From NCBI GenBank assembly GCA_026713105.1, contig JAPOPC010000032.1:1-46509 (forward strand): DNA of 46,509 nucleotides, read 5' to 3'. Positions 1 to 8,414 of this stretch are shown in pieces. Position 1 is the first letter of the stretch. Every line of letters starts with the position of its first letter. The translations under genes and the position numbers were made by a program. The notes under the pieces were generated by a model. It searched no databases. It saw nothing but the letters and a program-made list of their open reading frames with translations, and was not told where the DNA came from. The stretch comes from Acidimicrobiaceae bacterium. Lineage in GTDB: Bacteria; Actinomycetota; Acidimicrobiia; Acidimicrobiales; Poriferisodalaceae.

Positions 1-60
1 CGCCGCCCCCACGGCGGCCATGCTTGATGGCGCCGCCCCCATGGCGGCTGTGCCCAGCGG
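1..60. repeat. Two imperfect 30-bp tandem units at window edge
   Basis: Positions 1-30 and 31-60 both begin CGCCGCCCCCAYGGCGGC, which contains a GCCGCC...GGCGGC inverted repeat. They diverge in their second half. The units lie in frame inside the hydantoinase A gene and encode an Ala/Gly-rich stretch. The copy count may be higher outside the window. Low-complexity GC drift could also produce this. Confidence 0.35.
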
Positions 61-1815
61 CACCTCGAGCGAGGTGTCCGAGCCTCGGTACCGGACGGCG
101 AGACGTCCGGTCACCTCGATCCGTTCGGGGGGCACACCTGCAGCGGCCACCGCTTCGGCGGCGCTCGGACGTGCAGCGGCAAGTCGACGGTGCAGATCGT
201 CGATGAGCGCCTCGTCGAGGGGGGCTTCGACAGGCTCGGCGCGCAAGTCGGTCACATCGGCCAGCCCGATGCCCAGCGCGGAGAGCACCCCGGCGTGCGG
301 GTGGATGAGGATCGTGGTGATGCCGAGCCGATCGGCCACCCGGCACGCATGCTGCCCGCCTGCTCCGCCGAAGCACACGAGCGTGTAGGCGGTGATGTCG
401 TGACCGCGTTCGGTGCTGATCTTGCGGATCGCGTTGGCCATGTTCTCGGCTGCGATCTCGCCGTAGCCGAACGCCACCTCGGCGGTGCTGCGCCGCACAC
501 CGCTGGACTCCGCAATCTGCTCGGCCAGTTCGGCGATACCGGCGGCGGCGGCGTCGACATCGAGCGGTTCGGTGCCGCTGGCGCCGAACACCGCAGGGAA
601 GTATTCGGGCCGGATCACGCCGAGCACCGCGTTGGCATCGGTGACGGCCAACGGGCCGCCGTTGCCGTAGCAGGCCGGTCCGGGGTCGGCTCCAGCCGAG
701 TCGGGACCTACCCGCAGGCGGCTGCCGTCGAAGGCCAGCACCGAACCGCCGCCGGCTGCCACCGTGTGCATATCGATGATCGGGGTACGCACGCGGATGC
801 CCGCGACTTCGGTCTCGTTTGCCCGCTCGAACTCACCGGCGAAGTGCGAGACATCGGTCGATGTGCCGCCCATGTCGAATCCGATCAGCCGCTCGAAGCC
901 GGCTGCCTGGGCGGTACGAGCCATACCCACGACACCGCCGGCTGGGCCTGACAGCAGTGCGTCACGCCCGGTGAAGCGCCGGGCGTCGGCCAGGCCGCCA
1001 TTGGACTGCATGAACTGCAGCTGCGGATCGTCGCACTGCGCAGCGTTGCCACTGCCGGTCCTCGACGCCACGGCGTCGGCTGTACCGATTCTCGACGCCA
1101 CGGCGTCGGCTGTACCGATTCTCGACGCCACGGCGTCGACGTAGCTCCGCAGGATCGGTGACAGGTAGGCGTCGGCGACGGTGGTGTCGCCGCGAGGAAC
1201 AATCTTGACCAAAGGGTCCACCTCGTGGCTTACCGAGACCTGCTCGAAGCCGATCTCGCGTGCTGCGGAGGCCAGTGCCGCCTCGTGGTCGGTGTGCCGA
1301 TAACCGTGCACCAGCACGATGGCCACCGCCTCCATGCCGCGCTCACGAGCCGCCTCCATACCCGCCGTGGCGGCCGGCAGATCCAGCGGGCACAGCACCG
1401 TGCCGTCGGCGGCGACACGCTCGTCGACCTCGAGCACTTCGGCGTAGAGCATCTCGGGCAGGACGATGTCCAGCTTGAACAGGTGCGGGCGAGTCTGGTA
1501 CCCGATGCGCAGCACATCGCCGAACCCTGCGGTGGTGACGAACAGGGTCGGCACTCCACGGCGCTGCAGCAGCGCGTTGGTGGCCACGGTGGTGCCCATC
1601 TTCACCGAGCGGATGCGCTCTGGCGGCAGCGGCTCATCCCGTGGCACATCCAGCAGGTCCGCGATGGCGGTTGTAGCGGCATCGTTGTACCGGCGCGGAT
1701 CCTCGCTCAGCAGCTTGTGCGTGACGAGGCTGCCGTCTGGCCGGCGCGCCACAACATCGGTAAACGTGCCCCCGCGGTCAACCCAGAAGTCCCAAGCGCC
1801 TGATGACTGGCTCAT
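1..1815 (-). CDS. Hydantoinase/oxoprolinase subunit A (HyuA-like), partial at left edge
   Basis: ATP-dependent hydantoinase/5-oxoprolinase family protein, which opens cyclic amides such as hydantoins or 5-oxoproline in the cytoplasm. About 605 residues are visible from ATG at 1815; the C-terminus lies beyond the left edge. Visible family motifs are the N-terminal nucleotide-binding WVDRGGTFTDVV, the central GFDMGGTSTDVS, and AGADPGPACYG with a later CFGGAGGQHA. This is the HyuA (beta-half) architecture; the HyuB partner would be expected just downstream, outside the window. The RidA-like gene lies 55 bp upstream on the same strand and could be co-transcribed. Oddity: about 200 residues in, after a normal YLSPILRSYV motif, a ten-residue unit (DAVASRIGTA) is tandemly repeated about 2.6 times, with identical DNA in the copies. 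The substrate cannot be told from sequence alone. Confidence 0.9.
   Translation of the reverse strand, partial: MSQSSGAWDFWVDRGGTFTDVVARRPDGSLVTHKLLSEDPRRYNDAATTAIADLLDVPRDEPLPPERIRSVKMGTTVATNALLQRRGVPTLFVTTAGFGDVLRIGYQTRPHLFKLDIVLPEMLYAEVLEVDERVAADGTVLCPLDLPAATAGMEAARERGMEAVAIVLVHGYRHTDHEAALASAAREIGFEQVSVSHEVDPLVKIVPRGDTTVADAYLSPILRSYVDAVASRIGTADAVASRIGTADAVASRTGSGNAAQCDDPQLQFMQSNGGLADARRFTGRDALLSGPAGGVVGMARTAQAAGFERLIGFDMGGTSTDVSHFAGEFERANETEVAGIRVRTPIIDMHTVAAGGGSVLAFDGSRLRVGPDSAGADPGPACYGNGGPLAVTDANAVLGVIRPEYFPAVFGASGTEPLDVDAAAAGIAELAEQIAESSGVRRSTAEVAFGYGEIAAENMANAIRKISTERGHDITAYTLVCFGGAGGQHACRVADRLGITTILIHPHAGVLSALGIGLADVTDLRAEPVEAPLDEALIDDLHRRLAAARPSAAEAVAAAGVPPERIEVTGRLAVRYRGSDTSLEVPLGTAAMGAAPSSMAAVGAA
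1061..1138. repeat. 30-bp in-frame tandem repeat, about 2.6 copies
   Basis: Units run 1061-1090, 1091-1120 and a partial 1121-1138. Units 1 and 2 are identical and the partial copy is exact over 18 bases. Each unit contains the inverted repeat CGACGCC-AC-GGCGTCG. The repeat adds DAVASRIGTA units to the hydantoinase A protein without breaking the frame. The exact identity points to recent slippage or tandem duplication. Confidence 0.9.
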
Positions 1816-1870
1816 TTCACGACCCTAGGTGTCGTGCTCACGGCGGTCCGCGGCATGGCAGGTGTCTCGG

Positions 1871-2176
1871 TCAGTCGGGAACGACCGCGGTGGCGATGAT
1901 CTCGACCATGGCGTCGGGTTCCACCAGTCCTGTCGTCCTCAGCAGCGCCATCGCGGGGAAATGCCGGTTGAGATGTTTGCGATGGGCAGCTCCCACGCCG
2001 CGAAGGTCATGGCGGTACGCCTGAACATCGGTGGCATAGACGACCAGCGACACGATGTGGTCAGGGTCGCCGCCTGCGTGCGACAGCGCCTCGACAACGT
2101 TTCCCAGCGCCGCCTCGGCCTCGGCCAGGTTCTTGCCGGTCCGCTGGGCGATATTGGCGATGGTGGCAACGGTCAT
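1871..2176 (-). CDS. RidA/YjgF-family protein, N-terminus probably truncated by a frameshift
   Basis: The 101-residue reading frame matches the C-terminal three quarters of RidA (YjgF/YER057c/UK114) proteins, which hydrolyse reactive enamine/imine intermediates. It has AEAALGNVVEALSHAGGD followed by a SLVVYATD strand and ends in VEIIATAVV. Normal family members are about 130 residues and start upstream of this ATG. The in-frame codons upstream of 2176 stay open back to about 2243 and look RidA-like, but they contain no start codon. A better start lies in another frame: ATG at 2258 with GGGAG upstream, opening MSTIGTVTPWLEA and stopping at 2178, one base before the 2176 ATG. A single-base indel between 2180 and 2245 would restore a full-length protein. 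Either the gene is decaying, or this is a sequencing error, or the short form is used. Confidence 0.6.
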   Translation of the reverse strand: MTVATIANIAQRTGKNLAEAEAALGNVVEALSHAGGDPDHIVSLVVYATDVQAYRHDLRGVGAAHRKHLNRHFPAMALLRTTGLVEPDAMVEIIATAVVPD

Positions 2177-2345
2177 CTCAGTCCGGACGAAAGTCCGAGT
2201 GTGACTGTTGATGTCGCCGGGCCTCCAGCCAGGGGGTTACGGTGCCGATGGTACTCATGGCATCTCCCAGCATCCGCGCTCACATCACGGCACGCGCTGC
2301 GAAGACGGGCACCCGCGCAGGACCAGGCGGCTCCATCTCGTTCCG

Positions 2346-3020
2346 TCATGAGGGATAACTGAGCGGGACATATGCGTACGGCAATTCCTCGCACTCTGGG
2401 TGGGGCGTTGTGATCCACTTCAAGTGGCGCCGCGCAAAGGGCCGAGTGGAGACCAGCATGATCTCACCGGAAACAACGTCACCTACCGAGGCAAGCTCCT
2501 CAACCAGCGGGTCATGACCCTGTTCGTCTATCCAGAAGCCATCGGCGTCGCGGAGAACCACCATGCCCCCTGGCACGACGTAGCGTGCCTCCAGTGAACT
2601 CCGTGGCTCGACACCGGTCTGTGAAGCCGAGTCGGCGCGTTCAGTCCCCATCTGCCGCCAACGGGCTGTGTCGGGCTTGAACACCTGCGTGATACGCCGT
2701 TCACCATCAGATGCAACGAGGTCTCGCCCGCCCTCAAAGAGCAGTAGAGATCTTGTGCCGTCACGAGCGTGGCCGACGATGCACCTTGATCCAATATCGA
2801 CGCGAACTTGCCGTGGATGGTACAGCGCCGTATCTACATCCGGCGACTTGTCTTCCACGACCACAAAGAGATTCTGTGGCCCCTTGGACAGACTTCGCAG
2901 TACAGCTGTGCATGAGGCACCAATTGCTAATGCGCAGGCCACAGATATCACTGAGTATGCAAGTATCCGCCAACCAGAGCGCGGGCGCTTAAGACGACAC
3001 ACTTGCCGTAGACGGCTCAT
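2346..3020 (-). CDS. Membrane-anchored hypothetical protein coupled to the S1 protease
   Basis: A 224-residue protein I do not recognise. It begins with a basic segment (MSRLRQVCRLKRPRSGW), then one hydrophobic helix around residues 20-42, and the rest looks extracytoplasmic and soluble. The ATG at 3020 overlaps the stop of the upstream protease gene (TGATG), so the two are almost certainly translated together. A longer frame extends upstream into the protease but has no separate support. The topology (short cytoplasmic N-terminus, single anchor, outer domain of about 180 residues) would suit a partner, inhibitor or substrate of the secreted protease; this is inference from the overlap alone. 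Base composition is visibly less GC-rich than the flanking genes, as for the protease. Confidence 0.65.
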   Translation of the reverse strand: MSRLRQVCRLKRPRSGWRILAYSVISVACALAIGASCTAVLRSLSKGPQNLFVVVEDKSPDVDTALYHPRQVRVDIGSRCIVGHARDGTRSLLLFEGGRDLVASDGERRITQVFKPDTARWRQMGTERADSASQTGVEPRSSLEARYVVPGGMVVLRDADGFWIDEQGHDPLVEELASVGDVVSGEIMLVSTRPFARRHLKWITTPHPECEELPYAYVPLSYPS

Positions 3021-4369
3021 CACCGAGTAAGGACCGAGACTCCGAGGCCGTCCTCGGCCAACGTAACCGGCGTGAAGCTTTGATCCTGCCGAGTGCTCCT
3101 GTCCCCACACCCGGAGCCAAAGCAGCCAGTGTGAATTCCGACCGCAGTCGAACTGACATACCATGGGCCGCCGCTGTCACCTTTGCGGCCGTATACATTG
3201 CGAACACGCACTTGATTGCATACATCAATGTCCCCACCTCGGTGACATGTGCTCGTGTATTTGACTGTGCCACAACTGTCCCGATTGGTGCGTCTTCCGT
3301 AGAAGCAGTACGTATCGCCGATATTGATCTGGCTACGAGGTTTCACGCCCGTGACGAAACGGCGACCGGAAGACGACGAACTCGCATAGAACTGTGCAAC
3401 AACCGACTCCGAGGTCGAATACCAAGCATAATCACCGTAGTAGCCCTCGTATTCCGCTTCAAGGGTCAGTGACGATTCGGAGCCATCTACGGGATCCACG
3501 TAATCGATACTATTGGCGCAATGTCCAGCGGAGAGAATCCCCTTGGTGCTGCCCCGCTGAACTGTAAAGGCCAATGTGCATGCGAGCTTCGATGTATTTG
3601 GAAACTGTGCCTCCGTTCCGCCGTATGCGGTATTCGCTTTAAGCAGATCTTCTGAAGCCCACTGGACGCTGGTACCGATCGTAGGAGCTTCCAGTTTACG
3701 GATCGCATCGGCGATCTCAGTTGCGATGGGCGCATCTTCGTCGACTGCTAAGGCCACGACTACCTGTCCACGCAGGATGTCAGGAGAAGTCGAGAATTCA
3801 CTGATATCAGATTTGCCGACGGCGGTAAAGATCTGCTCAGCCTTGGCAATCAGACCAGACTCTGATACCTCGGCGGACGTGTCAAACCCGATGGCAACAG
3901 CTCGCGCGGTTACCTGTGCACGAACTTCGACTGGTACCTGCCCAACCCATCGCACGGTAGTACGAGCAGAAAAATCTGCCGCGTGGTACGCACCGCCGAA
4001 AGACTGTGGGTAGGACTCGCGCCAACCGGCGATGAGCGGTGCGACGGATTCCTGATGCTTGAGTCTCGCCAATGCGGTCCCGACATCAACGCCGTACTCG
4101 ACCGCAACCTGAGCTGCCATCCTCTGCAGCGCTCCATCAGATCCATCGGCATCGTCACCACCAGTCGCGCCGACAGGTCCGGTAGGGGACTGACCCGTTG
4201 GTTCATCGGGACCTCTGGGTTCTGCAGCGGCCATCGAGGCCGGCAGCGTCGCCGCTATGAGTGTGGTCGCCAAAAGCAAAAGGCGAACTCGCTTGCGAGT
4301 TCGCAGTCTATTCGTTGACCTCCAGTTTCCTAGGGGATCACCCCTGCTTCTCAGCCTCAAGTTCAACAT
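3020..4369 (-). CDS. Secreted trypsin-like (S1/chymotrypsin-fold) serine protease
   Basis: A 449-residue exported serine endopeptidase. A basic N-terminus precedes a hydrophobic signal helix (about residues 30-45, LLLLATTLIAATLPASMAAA). A pro-region of about 200 residues follows, then a protease domain with the full triad: His in ILSAGHC (about residue 283), Asp in GDYAWY (about 313) and Ser in GRKGDSGGPWY (about 399). Several Cys pairs (for example CFGSGC) suggest disulfides outside the cell. I chose ATG 4369 over an upstream in-frame TTG at 4393 because AAGGAG sits 6 nt before it. The layout resembles streptogrisin/alpha-lytic-type enzymes made as proenzymes; the pro-region was identified by position only. 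It is followed with overlap by a membrane-anchored partner. Lower GC and different codon use from neighbours suggest horizontal acquisition. Confidence 0.85.
   Translation of the reverse strand: MLNLRLRSRGDPLGNWRSTNRLRTRKRVRLLLLATTLIAATLPASMAAAEPRGPDEPTGQSPTGPVGATGGDDADGSDGALQRMAAQVAVEYGVDVGTALARLKHQESVAPLIAGWRESYPQSFGGAYHAADFSARTTVRWVGQVPVEVRAQVTARAVAIGFDTSAEVSESGLIAKAEQIFTAVGKSDISEFSTSPDILRGQVVVALAVDEDAPIATEIADAIRKLEAPTIGTSVQWASEDLLKANTAYGGTEAQFPNTSKLACTLAFTVQRGSTKGILSAGHCANSIDYVDPVDGSESSLTLEAEYEGYYGDYAWYSTSESVVAQFYASSSSSGRRFVTGVKPRSQINIGDTYCFYGRRTNRDSCGTVKYTSTCHRGGDIDVCNQVRVRNVYGRKGDSGGPWYVSSTAVGIHTGCFGSGCGDRSTRQDQSFTPVTLAEDGLGVSVLTR
4283..4304 (-). other. Perfect 10-bp hairpin within the protease signal-peptide codons
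   Basis: GCGAACTCGC and GCGAGTTCGC are perfect inverted arms separated by TT. The hairpin lies 65-86 bases downstream of the chosen protease start codon and encodes part of the RTRKRVR run before the signal helix. It could slow early translation or be a by-product of alternating Arg codons. No function is demonstrated. Confidence 0.4.
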
Positions 4370-4648
4370 TGTCCGCTCCTTCTGTGAACTCAACTTGTGC
4401 TACGAAACTCACGACTTGAGTGCAACATAGCTGGCGGCGTAATCGCCTTGCAAGAGGCAGTATTCTGCGATTGCTTTGATTCAAATCGGAATTCGCTTAA
4501 GGAAAAAACTCACGATACACGGCATGATTTTCCTCGGATTGTGCTGAACAGCCTGCCCATCGAAATATCGAATGTGGGGCGGGCAGAACGTGTCAGAGCG
4601 TGTGCTTGGCTGAGGCGGGTGCTGACACGCGCTTGCTCAAGCGGTCGG

Positions 4649-6016
4649 CTACGCCTTGGCCTTGCGGAATCGGGAGCCGTGCAGGATGCTGCCGTAGTAG
4701 TTGAAGACCTGACGGGCAGCGGGCTCATCGAAGGGGTAGTCCGCGCCGATCTGAGTGGCGGCGGCGAGCCCGGTCACGAAGCAGGTCTCCTGGCTGTTGA
4801 TCAGCGTGTGCGCCCCGCAGTGCCAACTGCGGCGCTTGCCCTGGATGAAGCGGAACAGCGGCACCAGCAGCGCCACATGGCGGACGTCATGCACGATGTG
4901 CTGGAACCACCAGCGCTTCACCACCTTGGCGTCGTCGATCTGGCTGATCGGGTTGTAGGTCACCAAGCAGGGTCGCTCGGACGTGTGAGCCCACGGCTGC
5001 TGGTTGTGCATGATGTAGGTGATCTCGTAGTTGTCCGGTCGCGCTCCGTACTGCTCAATGTGATTGCTGCGGGTGGACAGGCACTGCACCTCGTTGTCGG
5101 GCAGCACCGAATCATCGGAGTGCACGATGGCGTGGTTGTGCAGCTCACTCTCGTAGCGGATCGACGAGAGCAGGAAGCGCTCGAGCATCGTGGGCTTGTC
5201 CATCATCATCAGGGTCTGGTTGGCGTTGCAGGCGAAGATCACGTCGTCGAAGGTCTCGCTGTTGCCGTCGGCATCGGTGACCACCACGTGATCGTCATGC
5301 CGGCGGACCTTGCTCACAGGCCGGTTCAGGCAGATCTTGTCGGCGAATCCGGCTGACAGGTTCTCATAGATGCGCCGGGTCCCCTGGTCCCACGTCTGCA
5401 TCGGCGTCGCGGTCTCGATGTTGAAGAACTCCAGGTAGCGGGCGAACAGCGCGGCGGGCATGTCGAACACGTTCGTCGTCATCAGGAAGTTGACGAACAT
5501 GGGCTTGAGCACCTTGTACCTGAAGTCTGCCGAGTAGCCGCCCAGGTTCAGCACGGTGCGCATGCTGATGTAGTTGAACGGGTTGAGCGCGTTGAGGAGC
5601 TTCGAGCGGGCGCGGGTGAGACGGCCGAATGAGTGCAGGCGAAGGAGCATGCGCTGGAACTTGGCGATCTCGTGCTGCAGCTCATCGCGGATATCGGAGT
5701 CGAAGTCGTGGGCGTAAATGCCGCCCTGATACTTCACGCTGTAGTTGAACTTGGTGTCGACCAGATCGATGCCGAATCGCTCCAGCAGCAGCAGCACGTG
5801 GTCGTACACCGACGGGATCAACGCCGTGACCGAGATGTCGAACGGAATGGTGCTGCCGTCGGCTTGGGGCATGTCGGCAGTCACGGCGTTGCCGCCGACC
5901 TGCTCGTTGGCCTCGAACAGCCGGAAGTCGAACCGGTCGGGGTGATGGTTCAGCGCCCACGCGGCACCCAGCCCGGACATGCCGCCGCCGACGATCGCAA
6001 TTCTGCGCTGGGTCAT
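4649..6016 (-). CDS. FAD/NAD(P)-binding amine-oxidase-type oxidoreductase (COG2907-like)
   Basis: A 455-residue flavoprotein. The N-terminus RRIAIVGGGMSGLGAAWAL is a Rossmann GxGxxG motif. It is followed about 30 residues on by RLFEANEQVGG, the acidic ribose-binding end and GG doublet of amine-oxidase/phytoene-desaturase-like proteins. The C-terminal CFVTGLAAATQIGADYP fits the second FAD-contact region. The family is closest to the predicted NAD/FAD-binding proteins of COG2907, often seen with lipid-modifying enzymes, but no such partner is adjacent, so the substrate is unknown. ATG 6016 was chosen because the longer frame to 6061 runs through the tRNA-Arg gene. The gene starts 18 bp beyond the tRNA 3' end and may share its transcript. 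The 279-bp gap downstream, before the protease, holds only the protease upstream region and a weak inverted repeat (4589-4596/4622-4629). Confidence 0.8.
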   Translation of the reverse strand: MTQRRIAIVGGGMSGLGAAWALNHHPDRFDFRLFEANEQVGGNAVTADMPQADGSTIPFDISVTALIPSVYDHVLLLLERFGIDLVDTKFNYSVKYQGGIYAHDFDSDIRDELQHEIAKFQRMLLRLHSFGRLTRARSKLLNALNPFNYISMRTVLNLGGYSADFRYKVLKPMFVNFLMTTNVFDMPAALFARYLEFFNIETATPMQTWDQGTRRIYENLSAGFADKICLNRPVSKVRRHDDHVVVTDADGNSETFDDVIFACNANQTLMMMDKPTMLERFLLSSIRYESELHNHAIVHSDDSVLPDNEVQCLSTRSNHIEQYGARPDNYEITYIMHNQQPWAHTSERPCLVTYNPISQIDDAKVVKRWWFQHIVHDVRHVALLVPLFRFIQGKRRSWHCGAHTLINSQETCFVTGLAAATQIGADYPFDEPAARQVFNYYGSILHGSRFRKAKA

Positions 6017-6034
6017 GGTGCTCCCGCCGCTCAG

Positions 6035-6108
6035 CGCGCTTGGAGGGACTCGAACCCCCAACCTTCTGATCCGTAGTCAGATGCTCTATCCAATTGAGCT
6101 ACAAGCGC
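6035..6108 (-). tRNA. tRNA-Arg(ACG)
   Basis: Full cloverleaf on the minus strand. The acceptor arms are GCGCTTG (5') and CAAGCGC, with discriminator G at 6035. The anticodon stem is TCTGA/TCAGA around loop CTACGGA, giving anticodon ACG. The T arm is GGGGGTTCGAGTCCCTC-like. CCA is not encoded. The FAD oxidoreductase gene follows after 18 bp. A possible -10 (TACACT, minus strand 6155-6150) lies about 40 bp upstream. Confidence 0.97.
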
Positions 6109-6204
6109 CGGTGCTCCTGCCGCGGCCTGCGGCCCGATGGCGCCCGAACAGTGTAGAAGGAGGCGCTTGGCGGGCGTAAAGCCATTTCGGTTCCTGACGC
6201 CGGT

Positions 6205-7530
6205 TCACCGCTGATCGGGCTGCTCAGCGGCGGACAGCAGGCCAGCGTCTCGGGCCACTTCGGCCGGCGTGCGGCCGAGTGCTTCGGCGGCCGCCGCTAC
6301 ATCGGACCATTCCGGCTTGCTGCGGTAGGGGCCGTGCTTGACCGAGACGGCCTGTCCGTGGACATCCACCGTCGACGTGTGGCGCACGAGCGCGGTGCGC
6401 ACCACCGAGCGGGCCCGCATCCCCAACGTGCCAGTCAGCCGGGCGGTGAGGTCAGCCAGCTGGGTTACCGATTCGGGGCGGCAGAGGATCGTCAGCGTGT
6501 GTGCCGGACGTCCCTTCTTCATCACGATCGGGACAGCCCACGCGTCGAGCGCTCCCGCCTCCAGCAGCTCTTCCAGCGCGTGGCCCAGCACCTCGCCCGA
6601 GACGTCATCGAGATTGGCGGCCAGCTCGACGAGCTCTTCGGTCGTGTCGGCGCCTGCCACGGCGGCCATCGCTGCGGCCACCTGCGGAGAGCCCTGAGCG
6701 TTCGAGGTGCGCTGGTCCGTGCCGACTAGCACGCCAGTGACGTTGGGGCGCCCGGGCAGGTCCCGGGTGCCGGCTCCGAAACCTGTGCTGCGGATGGTCA
6801 TCGCCGGTGCGGGCCCGAAGTGTTCAGCGAGGGCAGCGACGATGGCGGCGCCGGTGGGCGTTGTGAGTTCCATGTCGATGTCGACGCCGACGATGGGCCG
6901 GCCTGCCAGCAGGTTCACGACTGCGGGAGGCGGGTTCGGCAGCACTCCGTGGGCTGCGTTCACCGTGCCCTTGCCGACGGCGACAGGGCCGCAGCACACG
7001 ACGTCCACATCGAGCGATTCGAGCGCGGCGCACACACCGACGATGTCGACGATGGCGTCCAACGCCCCGACTTCGTGAAAATGCACTTCGTCGGCCGCCA
7101 TGCCGTGCACCTGACCTTCGGCCTCGGCCAGCGCCTCGAACACTGCGAGTGCCCGCTGGCGGACCCGGTCGGTCAGTGGCGTTGCTTCGAGCAACTCCCG
7201 GATATTGCGCCAACGCCGGTGATGGTGCCCCTCGGGCGCGTCAACGATCGCTCGGGTAGCTGCCAGCTCGTTGCGCCGAACGCGTTCGCTGCCCAGACGC
7301 CAGCCATCGAGGGAGAGCAATTCCAGCTGAGCCGTCACGAAGTCCAGATCGGCGCCGGCGTCCAGCAACGCCCCCAGCGCCATGTCGCCGGCGATGCCCG
7401 AGACCGGGTCGAACCAGGCCACCGTGCCGTTGGCCCCAGTCAGCCCACCAGCGCCGTCGGGACCGGCGTCAGCAAGCGTCGGCTCGCTCGCAGATGCGAT
7501 CGGGGCGCCTGCCGTCGGGGAGTCGTGCAT
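6205..7530 (-). CDS. larC: Nickel pincer cofactor biosynthesis protein LarC
   Basis: A 441-residue LarC, the CTP-dependent nickel chelatase that inserts Ni into the pyridinium-3,5-bisthiocarboxylate mononucleotide cofactor used by lactate racemase LarA and relatives. Visible family signatures are WFDPVSGIAGDMALGALLDA at the start, FHEVGALDAIVDIVG with conserved His/Glu, LPNPPPAVVNLLAGRP, ELTTPTGAAIV, and the C-terminal ANLDDVSGEVLGHALEELL and PIVMKKGRPAHTLTILCRP. Length fits the undivided form, with no programmed frameshift needed. An extra Ala/Gly-rich N-terminus of about 35 residues precedes the core. ATG 7530 overlaps the larB stop (TGATG), indicating translational coupling. The sulfur insertase LarE and a LarA target enzyme are not in this window and must be elsewhere if the pathway works. 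Confidence 0.93.
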   Translation of the reverse strand: MHDSPTAGAPIASASEPTLADAGPDGAGGLTGANGTVAWFDPVSGIAGDMALGALLDAGADLDFVTAQLELLSLDGWRLGSERVRRNELAATRAIVDAPEGHHHRRWRNIRELLEATPLTDRVRQRALAVFEALAEAEGQVHGMAADEVHFHEVGALDAIVDIVGVCAALESLDVDVVCCGPVAVGKGTVNAAHGVLPNPPPAVVNLLAGRPIVGVDIDMELTTPTGAAIVAALAEHFGPAPAMTIRSTGFGAGTRDLPGRPNVTGVLVGTDQRTSNAQGSPQVAAAMAAVAGADTTEELVELAANLDDVSGEVLGHALEELLEAGALDAWAVPIVMKKGRPAHTLTILCRPESVTQLADLTARLTGTLGMRARSVVRTALVRHTSTVDVHGQAVSVKHGPYRSKPEWSDVAAAAEALGRTPAEVARDAGLLSAAEQPDQR

Positions 7531-8348
7531 CACTCCGCGCCGGCGTTGGAGCCCGCAGCCAGATCCAGGATTCTCATGGCCGCCATCGCTGCGCCGAAAC
7601 CATTGTCAATGCCCACCACCGTGATGCCCGCCGCACACGAGGCGTGCATGGCGAGCAGCGCGGTCACGCCGTCGAGCGCCGCTCCGTAGCCGACACTGGT
7701 CGGCACTGCGATGACCGGGGCGGGCACCACGCCAGCCACGGCAGTGGCGAGCGCCCCCTCCATGCCTGCCACCACGATGACCACATCGGCCGACGCCAGC
7801 GTGTCGATCTCGGCCAGGAACCGATGCAATCCGGCGAGGCCGATATCGGTCACTGGCTCGGCGCTCACACCGAAAGCGCTCAGTACCGCTGCGGCTTCGG
7901 CGGCCACCGGACCGTCCGCCGTGCCCGCCGAGGCCACCACCACCCATTCCGGTCGTGCGCCAGCAGCACGCCAGACCACGGTCGCCAGATCAACCGGGTT
8001 CACCGTTTCGTCCGCGACCTCGGGGTCCCGGTCCGCAGGCCGGTGCACCGCACCGCCTGGGCAGGCCGCCAGCGATGCCTCGGTTTGAGCGGGATTCGCC
8101 CGCGTCAGCAGCACCGGACCCGAACTGCCGCTCAGCATCTCGGCCACGATCCGGGCGCACTGGCTCGGCGACTTGCCTGGCCCGTACACCGCTTCGGGAT
8201 GACCGGTCCGCAGTGACCGGTGGTGATCGATGCGGGCCCCGGCGACCTCGGCGTATGGCAACCGCCGCAGACGAGCCAGCGCTTCGTCTGCGGGCACCGT
8301 CCCGGCACGCACTTCGGCCAGCAGATCGGCGAGCTGTTGTGCGTCCAT
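7530..8348 (-). CDS. larB: Nickel pincer cofactor biosynthesis protein LarB
   Basis: A 272-residue LarB, which carboxylates the pyridinium ring of nicotinic acid adenine dinucleotide and cleaves its phosphoanhydride to start nickel-pincer cofactor synthesis. The C-terminal AIR-carboxylase-like (PurE-type) domain is clear: VVVASAGTADGPVAAEAA, IVVAGMEGALATAVAG, PVIAVPTSVGYGAALDGVTA, and HASCAAGITVVGIDNGFGA. The last contains the Cys (residue 238) matching the substrate-binding Cys of the family. The N-terminal helical segment carries the typical RTGHPEAVYGPGKSP motif. It is first in the larBC operon and overlaps larC by the shared TGATG. The 66-bp gap to pheA is a divergent promoter region. Confidence 0.93.
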   Translation of the reverse strand: MDAQQLADLLAEVRAGTVPADEALARLRRLPYAEVAGARIDHHRSLRTGHPEAVYGPGKSPSQCARIVAEMLSGSSGPVLLTRANPAQTEASLAACPGGAVHRPADRDPEVADETVNPVDLATVVWRAAGARPEWVVVASAGTADGPVAAEAAAVLSAFGVSAEPVTDIGLAGLHRFLAEIDTLASADVVIVVAGMEGALATAVAGVVPAPVIAVPTSVGYGAALDGVTALLAMHASCAAGITVVGIDNGFGAAMAAMRILDLAAGSNAGAE

Positions 8349-8414
8349 CGCCTGCCGTTCTACCGGCCGCGGCCCCGGGTCCGTTGCTCTCGGCGCACTG
8401 CGTATCCTGCCCCG

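Noticed and set aside
4589..4629. CGTGTCAG/CTGACACG inverted repeat after the FAD oxidoreductase
   Set aside because: Only 8-bp arms with a 25-base loop and no T-run. Too weak to call a terminator.
2346..6108. Integrative element at tRNA-Arg
   Set aside because: The lower-GC island lies downstream of the tRNA 3' end, but there is no integrase, no direct repeat of the tRNA end, and an ordinary FAD gene lies between.
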